DNA from: Candidatus Stercoripulliclostridium pullicola
GTDB lineage: Bacteria; Bacillota; Clostridia; Christensenellales; DTU072
DNA length: 10,258 nucleotides
Reading direction: 5' to 3'
Assembly: GCA_017694145.1 (NCBI GenBank)
Contig: JADINF010000017.1
Location: 1 to 10,258, forward strand
In this document: piece by piece, positions 6,104 through 10,258 of the stretch
Layout: every line of letters starts with the position of its first letter
Numbering within the stretch: position 1 is the first letter of the stretch
Notes under the pieces: model-generated
Database searches by the model: none
Seen by the model: only the letters and a program-made list of their open reading frames with translations
What the model was told of the DNA's origin: nothing
Program-made: the position numbers and the translations under genes

Positions 6104-6132
6104 AGTGTAACATAAGTCAAATTCGTTTTCAA
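6104..6132 (-). promoter_or_regulatory. Promoter of the GPH symporter gene
   Basis: On the minus strand, TTGAAA (6127-6132) and TACACT (6104-6109) have a 17-bp spacer. The predicted start near 6097 leaves a leader of about 27 nt containing GAGGAGA. An overlapping TTGACT at 6114-6119 lacks a good -10 at the right distance. Confidence 0.6.
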
Positions 6133-6154
6133 TACCGCAAAATTAAAATAAAGT

Positions 6155-6183
6155 ATAAAATTTTAACGGGCGCACCGCGCCCG
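6155..6183 (-). terminator. Terminator of the phosphate (pit-DUF47-yfbR) operon
   Basis: On the minus strand, CGGGCGC (6177-6183) pairs with GCGCCCG (6167-6173) across a 3-nt loop and is followed by TTAAAATTTTAT. It lies about 30 bp past the yfbR-like stop and upstream of the symporter promoter. The U-tract is interrupted by As, so efficiency may be partial. Confidence 0.65.
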
Positions 6184-6213
6184 CAACAATTCTTCGTATC
6201 GAAGCCTCCTAAA

Positions 6214-6795
6214 TCAGTCCAACTCGTCGAGCGTAAGCCTGAATCCGGGCAAAAAATTCTTTACGAAATATTCCGCTTCGGGCATACCGATTGCTTTTAT
6301 GTCGGCTTCTATCGTTTTGAGCGCTTTGGCGAATTCCTTATTGCCGGACTTCATCTCCTCCACGCATTTGATATAAGCTGCCAGCCTGTCGGCGGCTTTT
6401 ACGATACGGTATTCCTCGCTTGCCGCGTCCGGCGAGATCGCCGCGCGGTAACGCTCGCGCATTTCCTCGGGAAGCATCGTAAGCAGCTTTTCGTTCGCCA
6501 CCCCTTCGAGCCCTTTATACGCTACTTTTATTTCGTTGTTGTAATACTTTATCGGTGTGGGCAGATCGCCGGTGATCACTTCGCTCGCTTCGTGGAATAC
6601 CGCGAGCGTCACGCACCTGTCCGCATTGACGCTCCCGCCGTATACGACGTTGTTGATCGTCGCGAGCGCATGCGCTATCTGCGCTACCTGCTCGCTGTGC
6701 TCCATTACGTTTTCTTTGACCGTGGAGTGCATCAGCGACCAGCGCTCGATATATTTCATCCTGTTCAGGTATGCGAAAAAGTTGTTTTTTGCCAT
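6214..6795 (-). CDS. yfbR: YfbR-like 5'-deoxynucleotidase (HD domain)
   Basis: A 193-aa HD-domain phosphohydrolase, close in length and sequence to E. coli YfbR, which removes the 5' phosphate from dNMPs using a divalent metal. Conserved features are RW at 18-19 (substrate discrimination in YfbR), ENVMEHSEQVA with metal ligand H33, FHEASEVITGDLPTPIKY (67-84) with H68 and the catalytic-type E72, and D136 in KAADRLAAYIKCVEE. The second residue of the HD pair is E69 instead of Asp, a conservative change at a metal ligand. No clear Shine-Dalgarno sequence precedes the ATG; the gene starts 8 bp after the DUF47 stop, so it probably depends on translational coupling. Its place in a phosphate-transport operon suggests phosphate recycling from nucleotides or dNTP-pool balancing, which is inference. 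Confidence 0.92.
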   Translation of the reverse strand: MAKNNFFAYLNRMKYIERWSLMHSTVKENVMEHSEQVAQIAHALATINNVVYGGSVNADRCVTLAVFHEASEVITGDLPTPIKYYNNEIKVAYKGLEGVANEKLLTMLPEEMRERYRAAISPDAASEEYRIVKAADRLAAYIKCVEEMKSGNKEFAKALKTIEADIKAIGMPEAEYFVKNFLPGFRLTLDELD

Positions 6796-6803
6796 AAAGG
6801 ATT

Positions 6804-7418
6804 TTATTTCTTGACGAGTATCTTGAGCAGACAGTCCATCGCCTCGTCCGCTATGTCCGCGGTCTGATTGAGATGACGGTATATCTCGCGATATTTGAAT
6901 ATCGAGCGGAAATCCGCGGTGTCGAAAAGTTTTTCGAGCGCCTGCACGGTGAGATCCCCTACCTTGTTCTCCATTCTCTTAACGTAAATGGCTTCGTCCC
7001 TCGCTATGGCTTCGTGCCTTTCGATATTGGATACCGCAAGGATTATATGCTCGCTCATCTCGTGGAGCGCGGTAGTTATCTCCGTCATTTCGTCGTCGGG
7101 CGTTATTTTGAAAAGCCTTATCTCGTCAACGGAAGTTTTGGCGTAGTCGAGCACTTCGTCGAGCTTGGCGGAAAGTTTGAAAAGATCCTCTCTGTCGAAC
7201 GGCGTTATGAAGGTCTTGTTCATATCGTCGACGAGTACGCGGCGCACCATGTCGCCGTCGTCTTCCGCTTTCACCACCGCGTCGGCGATGCTTTCGTCGT
7301 GCGTGATGCAGTACTCGTTGAGAAGCCTGACGCCTTTATTGATGAATTCCGCCTGCTTCGTCAGCAGTTCGAAGAAATCGGGTTCCTTGTTTTTCCTGAA
7401 TCTGTCCAGAAACTTCAT
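6804..7418 (-). CDS. DUF47 / PhoU-like accessory protein of PiT transporter
   Basis: A 204-aa all-helical cytoplasmic protein of the DUF47 (PhoU_div, TIGR00153-like) family that is regularly encoded beside PiT phosphate transporters and thought to regulate them. It has the two PhoU-type metal-binding helices: AEDDGDMVRRVLVDDMNKTF (51-70) leading into ITPFDREDLFKLSAKLDEVLDYA (71-93), and the C-terminal EIYRHLNQTADIADEAMDCL (178-197). The start has a strong AAAGGAGG about ten bases upstream. It follows the PiT gene by 25 bp and precedes the yfbR-like gene by 8 bp. A role in gating phosphate uptake is family knowledge; nothing in the sequence sets it apart from ordinary members. Confidence 0.92.
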   Translation of the reverse strand: MKFLDRFRKNKEPDFFELLTKQAEFINKGVRLLNEYCITHDESIADAVVKAEDDGDMVRRVLVDDMNKTFITPFDREDLFKLSAKLDEVLDYAKTSVDEIRLFKITPDDEMTEITTALHEMSEHIILAVSNIERHEAIARDEAIYVKRMENKVGDLTVQALEKLFDTADFRSIFKYREIYRHLNQTADIADEAMDCLLKILVKK

Positions 7419-7443
7419 GTCCGAAAACCTCCTTTATTCCGAC

Positions 7444-8478
7444 TTATATCCCGAAAATGGCTTTACCTACGAGAAGATACAACACCGCGCCCATTCCCGC
7501 GGAGCAAGGGAGCGTAAGCATCCAGCTCACCAGAATGCGTATCGCGGTATTCCAGTGCACGCCGCTTATTCTTTCGGCGGCGCCCACGCCCATTATCGAC
7601 GAGGACATTATCTGCCCCGTGCTGAGCGAGATACCGAGCGAAGTCGCCGTAATCATGACAAGGCTCGTGGTGAATTGCGCTACCACGGAATGTACGGGCT
7701 GTAATTTATATATTTTGCGACCCACGGTATTTATGACGCGATAGCCGCCGAGCAACAACCCGAGAGTGAGCGCGCTCGCTATCGAGATCGGTATCCATAC
7801 GGGCACGTTGGACGAGCTGTACGCGGTAAGTCCCACCGCTCCGAGCAGGAAAAAGATACCCATCGATTTCTGCGCGTTGTTGCTGCTGAAAGAGCTCGCG
7901 AGAATGAGAAGGTTTATCCTCTGCAAAAGCACCATTATTTTGTTGATACCGCGGTTGGCGGTACGTGCGAGAAGCCTTACCAGTTTCATTATGATAAATC
8001 CGAGTATAAGCCCGACGACCGGAGCGAGCACTATCATCAATACCACGTTCAGAAGAACGTAGTCCGTCCATTGCACGGAATTGAATCCGAACGCGGCGAT
8101 TCCCGCGCCGATGATGCCGCCGAGCAAAGTATGCGAAGTGCTGTTGGGTATCCTGAGGCAGAAAGTTATTCCTCCCCAGATGATCGCGCCAAGCAGACCG
8201 CTGAATACGAAAGAAAACGCCTGTTTCTCGGAAATATCGACGAATTCGCTGTTCGCGATAAGTTTGTAGCTGATATTGTCGGCAACGGAGAGCATGCCGA
8301 GCAGGAAAACCGCTATCGGCACAACAAAATTGATAAGCGCAGCGATCAAGATAGCCGTGCGCGGCTGGACGGCGCGCGTAACGACCGTGGTGGCGATGGC
8401 GTTGGAGCCGTCGTTCACTCCCATATAAAACGAATATGCCAATATGAAGATGAAAACCGCTATCGCGTAAGCGCTCAT
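7444..8478 (-). CDS. pit: Inorganic phosphate transporter, PiT (PHO4) family
   Basis: A 344-aa polytopic membrane protein that takes up phosphate driven by H+ or Na+. The first PiT signature is intact: GVNDGSNAIATTV (20-32), followed by RIPNSTSHTLLGGIIGAG (109-126). The second repeat has FSSNNAQKSMGIF (197-209), where typical members have an HGxNDAQ-like sequence, and then KLQPVHSVVAQFTTSL (258-273) and SLGISLSTGQIMSSSIMGVG (280-299). The second-repeat His, Gly and Asp are thus replaced. I chose the ATG at 8478 because it opens directly into the first membrane helix; an upstream GTG at 8511 has no ribosome binding site and would add a basic, non-conserved extension. It is the first gene of a three-gene operon with the DUF47 and YfbR-like genes. 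Confidence 0.93.
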   Translation of the reverse strand: MSAYAIAVFIFILAYSFYMGVNDGSNAIATTVVTRAVQPRTAILIAALINFVVPIAVFLLGMLSVADNISYKLIANSEFVDISEKQAFSFVFSGLLGAIIWGGITFCLRIPNSTSHTLLGGIIGAGIAAFGFNSVQWTDYVLLNVVLMIVLAPVVGLILGFIIMKLVRLLARTANRGINKIMVLLQRINLLILASSFSSNNAQKSMGIFFLLGAVGLTAYSSSNVPVWIPISIASALTLGLLLGGYRVINTVGRKIYKLQPVHSVVAQFTTSLVMITATSLGISLSTGQIMSSSIMGVGAAERISGVHWNTAIRILVSWMLTLPCSAGMGAVLYLLVGKAIFGI

Positions 8479-8519
8479 TATACCGCCTGCCTTCCGTAAA
8501 TTACCGCGCACCTGCGCGG

Positions 8520-8545
8520 GGGATAATATGATACAACATTATCCC
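8520..8545. promoter_or_regulatory. 26-bp inverted repeat over the pit promoter (candidate operator)
   Basis: GGGATAAT (8520-8527) and ATTATCCC (8538-8545) form a perfect 8-bp inverted repeat with a 10-bp spacer. The -10 element lies inside the spacer, and the left arm covers the predicted start point. This geometry is what a dimeric repressor site would show. The regulator is unknown; it does not match the classical Pho box of direct repeats. Confidence 0.5.
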
Positions 8546-8556
8546 GTTTTTTGCAA
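8528..8556 (-). promoter_or_regulatory. Promoter of the pit-DUF47-yfbR operon
   Basis: On the minus strand, TTGCAA (8551-8556) and TATCAT (8528-8533) have a 17-bp spacer, with a start expected near 8521. The ~42-nt leader begins with a hairpin-forming CCGCGCA-CC-TGCGCGG (8504-8519), which could influence translation or mRNA stability. Confidence 0.7.
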
Positions 8557-8596
8557 GAGCGGGAAGGAAAATTTTTATTTTTCAGAAAGCGGATAA

Positions 8597-9397
8597 TTAT
8601 TCCGCGATACCGAGCAATTTTTTTGCGTTGCCCGCAAAAACGGCTTCCTTTTCCTCGGCGCTCAAAGGCATTGCTTCGATATTGGCAATTTCTTTTCCCG
8701 CGTCGCTCCAGGGGGAGTCGGAAGCGAAAAGCACTTTATCTGCGCCGTGGGCGCGAACGATACGTAAAAACTGTTCCTCGGAATAATACTCCGTGCCCAT
8801 CGAAGTGTCGAGATAAATATTTTCGCCCACGAGATATTTTTCGACGTCGTCCCACTGCGACTGTCCGCCGAAATGCGCGGCGACTATCACGCCGCCGCCC
8901 ATGGCGCGCACCACTTTGCGGAAAGCGGCGGGATTGCTTCTGTAGGGAGGAGTGCCTATCGGGTCGTATCCCGCATGGAAAAGTATGATAAGTCCTTTGT
9001 CGAGAGCGTACTCGTATAAGGGAAACATCTTCTCGTCGCCCGCTTCGAAATTCTGATATTCGGGATGAAGTTTGATTCCTTTATAGCCGTGCGCTACCGC
9101 GTAATCGATATTTTCGCGCCAGCTTTCCGCTTCGGGGAAGATCCCCGCGAAAGGTATTATCCTGTCCGAACGTATGCTCTCGCCCCAGATAAGGTTTTTC
9201 GCGCTCTGCGAAGGCTTGGTGCTCACCGGCATCACCACCGACTTGTCCACGCCGAATCTGTCCATCGCCGCAAGCAAACCGTGCAGCGTAAGGTCGTGCA
9301 CGGGCTTGTATTCGCCGTGGCAGTTGTTCTGAAGAGCGCTCATCGCTCTTACCGCGAGCGCGTCCGGAAATATGTGCGTATGGAAATCGATTATCAT
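8597..9397 (-). CDS. Amidohydrolase family (amidohydro_2) TIM-barrel metal hydrolase
   Basis: A 266-aa metal-dependent hydrolase of the amidohydrolase superfamily. The expected metal and catalytic positions are visible on successive barrel strands: DFHTHIF with H6 and H8, KLHPEYQ with H111, LFHAGYD with H141, AAHFGG with H175, and FASDSPW with D227. Length and motif spacing fit the PF04909-like group, which contains decarboxylases and hydrolases of varied substrates; the substrate cannot be told. The start ATG follows AGGTGAG by only a few bases, and a plausible own promoter lies in the gap before it. No terminator is obvious between its stop and the pit promoter. It is unrelated in function to the adjacent genes as far as can be seen. 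Confidence 0.9.
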   Translation of the reverse strand: MIIDFHTHIFPDALAVRAMSALQNNCHGEYKPVHDLTLHGLLAAMDRFGVDKSVVMPVSTKPSQSAKNLIWGESIRSDRIIPFAGIFPEAESWRENIDYAVAHGYKGIKLHPEYQNFEAGDEKMFPLYEYALDKGLIILFHAGYDPIGTPPYRSNPAAFRKVVRAMGGGVIVAAHFGGQSQWDDVEKYLVGENIYLDTSMGTEYYSEEQFLRIVRAHGADKVLFASDSPWSDAGKEIANIEAMPLSAEEKEAVFAGNAKKLLGIAE

Positions 9398-9427
9398 GTC
9401 TCACCTGCATTCGTCCGTATCGGAACG

Positions 9428-9462
9428 CGGATATTATATATCCGTGCCCGTTCTCTCCGCAA
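9428..9462 (-). promoter_or_regulatory. Promoter of the amidohydrolase gene with palindrome over the -10
   Basis: On the minus strand, TTGCGG (9457-9462) and TATAAT (9433-9438) have an 18-bp spacer, giving a leader of about 28 nt. The -10 lies within the palindrome CGGATAT-TAT-ATATCCG (9428-9444), a possible operator or small hairpin. There is no U-run after it on either strand, so I do not read it as a terminator of the preceding gene. Confidence 0.5.
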
Positions 9463-9476
9463 GCGAATAGCGAAAA

Positions 9477-10151
9477 TTAAGATCTCAATATTTTGCGAAC
9501 CCTTTTCCAGTCGGGATAATACCTCTCGAGCGCTTCGTAAAAACTTTTGCCGTGGTTCTTGACGGCGGTATGTATGAGTTCGTGAACGAGAAGATAATCG
9601 AGACACTCCGGAGGTTTCTCCGCTATGAATCCGCTCACCGATATCCTGTTGTCGTAGGTGCAGCTGCCCCATTTCGAAGTCGTGAATCTCACGCTGACTT
9701 TCTCTGCGCGCATGCCGCAAACGCTCTCCCAGTAAGGAAGCCTTTCCGCTATACGCTTCTCGAGCTCTTTCGCGAACCACTTGCGCATAAACGCCGTTCT
9801 TTTATCGGTATTTCCGTCTTTAGGCTCCTTTAATACCGCTACGGAGTCCCTGAACTCGAATTTATATTTTGTTCCTTCCTCGATTGCGAGAGGATAAGAT
9901 CTTCCGAAATATACGAATCCTTCCCCGCCGCGGAGGACGGTGGGCGAACAGGCGGACGAGTCGGCAAGCTTGGCGCGAATCCAGCTTAACTTAGAGAGCG
10001 CGAATTTCTTCGCTTCCTCGAACGTGACGTAATACGGCATACTTACCCTGACGGTACGGTCGGCGGTCACGCTCAATCTTATGCGACGCATGTTTTTGCG
10101 CTTGACGTATCTGTACGTGATACCGTCAATCTTCTCCTCTCTAACCGCCAT
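9477..10151 (-). CDS. YgjP/DUF45 family M48-like metallopeptidase
   Basis: A 224-aa predicted zinc metallopeptidase of the YgjP-like (DUF45, WLM-related) family. The signature SKWGSC (159-164) is followed by the zinc site HELIH (190-194; H190, E191, H194) and a third His in NHGKSFY (H200), matching the usual HELxH...NH.xxF pattern. The N-terminal part contains the family YRYVKRKNMRRIRLSV segment, and W125 begins the helical region. All zinc ligands are present, so it is probably active, although the substrate of the family is poorly defined. The start ATG at 10151 overlaps the end of the upstream frame by 11 bp and has GGAG ten bases before it, indicating translational coupling. No signal peptide is present, so it is cytoplasmic. 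Confidence 0.9.
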   Translation of the reverse strand: MAVREEKIDGITYRYVKRKNMRRIRLSVTADRTVRVSMPYYVTFEEAKKFALSKLSWIRAKLADSSACSPTVLRGGEGFVYFGRSYPLAIEEGTKYKFEFRDSVAVLKEPKDGNTDKRTAFMRKWFAKELEKRIAERLPYWESVCGMRAEKVSVRFTTSKWGSCTYDNRISVSGFIAEKPPECLDYLLVHELIHTAVKNHGKSFYEALERYYPDWKRVRKILRS

Positions 10152-10258
10152 AACCGTATTTCTCCAAATCGACGAAGTAGCCGTCGACTTCCACCCCTTC
10201 TTTTTCGAGGGGCGCCTTCTGCGCCTCCGCGCCGCCGAAGGCGAACCTTGCGGCGAGC
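10141..10258 (-). CDS. C-terminal 38 residues of an unidentified protein (partial)
   Basis: An open frame enters from the right edge and stops at the TAG at 10143-10141, overlapping the start of the metallopeptidase gene by 11 bp. The visible tail is Gly/Ala-rich and then acidic, ending VDLEKYGYGG. The overlap with a properly spaced downstream start and the codon use, similar to the neighbours, support a real gene in the same operon. I do not recognise the family from so short a piece. Confidence 0.6.
   Translation of the reverse strand, partial: LAARFAFGGAEAQKAPLEKEGVEVDGYFVDLEKYGYGG

Noticed and set aside
6184..6213. An AGGAGG sequence just past the yfbR-like stop that could serve a small downstream gene
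   Set aside because: No ATG, GTG or TTG start with a useful reading frame follows at proper spacing before the terminator hairpin; it may be a relic.
6873..7517. A 214-codon plus-strand open frame opposite the DUF47 gene
   Set aside because: It is the complement of a well-supported PhoU-like gene and runs into the pit gene with no motif support.
8541..8565. Possible terminator after the amidohydrolase gene (CCCG...CGGG around a T-rich run)
   Set aside because: The stem is only four base pairs with a large loop, and the T-run lies in the loop rather than after the stem.

Overview
This 10.3 kb window looks like a chromosomal segment of a Clostridia-type Firmicute, probably an uncultured gut lineage. 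The reasons are a spo0A-type gene, strong AGGAGG ribosome binding sites, TTGACA/TATAAT-type promoters with 17-18 bp spacers, a YerC/TrpR-family regulator and a Gram-positive lipoprotein-anchored amino-acid ABC transporter. Coding density is high. I see no rRNA, tRNA, insertion sequence, phage gene or CRISPR array.

Layout, left to right. (1) 1-612, minus: the N-terminal 204 residues of a glycerol dehydrogenase (GldA), cut by the window edge, with its own promoter. (2) 800-3432, minus: a four-gene operon in the order substrate-binding lipoprotein, permease, ATPase, YerC/TrpR-like regulator, with a promoter at 3466-3494 and a terminator at 743-766. (3) 3433-3758: a 326-bp divergent intergenic region carrying the transporter promoter on one strand and the spo0A-like promoter on the other, with candidate 0A boxes and an AT-rich direct repeat. 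(4) 3759-4490, plus: a Spo0A-type regulator with a canonical DNA-binding domain but an N-terminal half that lacks the receiver phosphorylation residues. (5) 4521-4555: a strong hairpin between convergent genes. (6) 4595-6070, minus: a GPH-family (MelB-like) sugar:cation symporter. (7) 6214-8478, minus: a phosphate operon in the order PiT transporter, DUF47/PhoU-like protein, YfbR-like 5'-deoxynucleotidase. (8) 8597-9397, minus: a TIM-barrel amidohydrolase. (9) 9477-10151, minus: a YgjP/DUF45 metallopeptidase overlapping the 3' end of an unidentified gene that enters from the right edge.

The most unusual object is the substrate-binding protein at 2590-3432. Its two halves are in the reverse of the normal order for family-3 solute-binding proteins: the signal peptide is followed by what is normally the C-terminal half, then a linker, then what is normally the N-terminal half. 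This is a natural circular permutation with the new termini inside lobe 2. The second notable object is the Spo0A-like protein with a pseudo-receiver, divergent from the same transporter operon. A regulator that may not use a phosphorelay could therefore act on both itself and amino-acid uptake. Smaller points are altered metal or substrate residues in the YfbR-like and PiT proteins and inverted repeats lying over promoter -10 elements.
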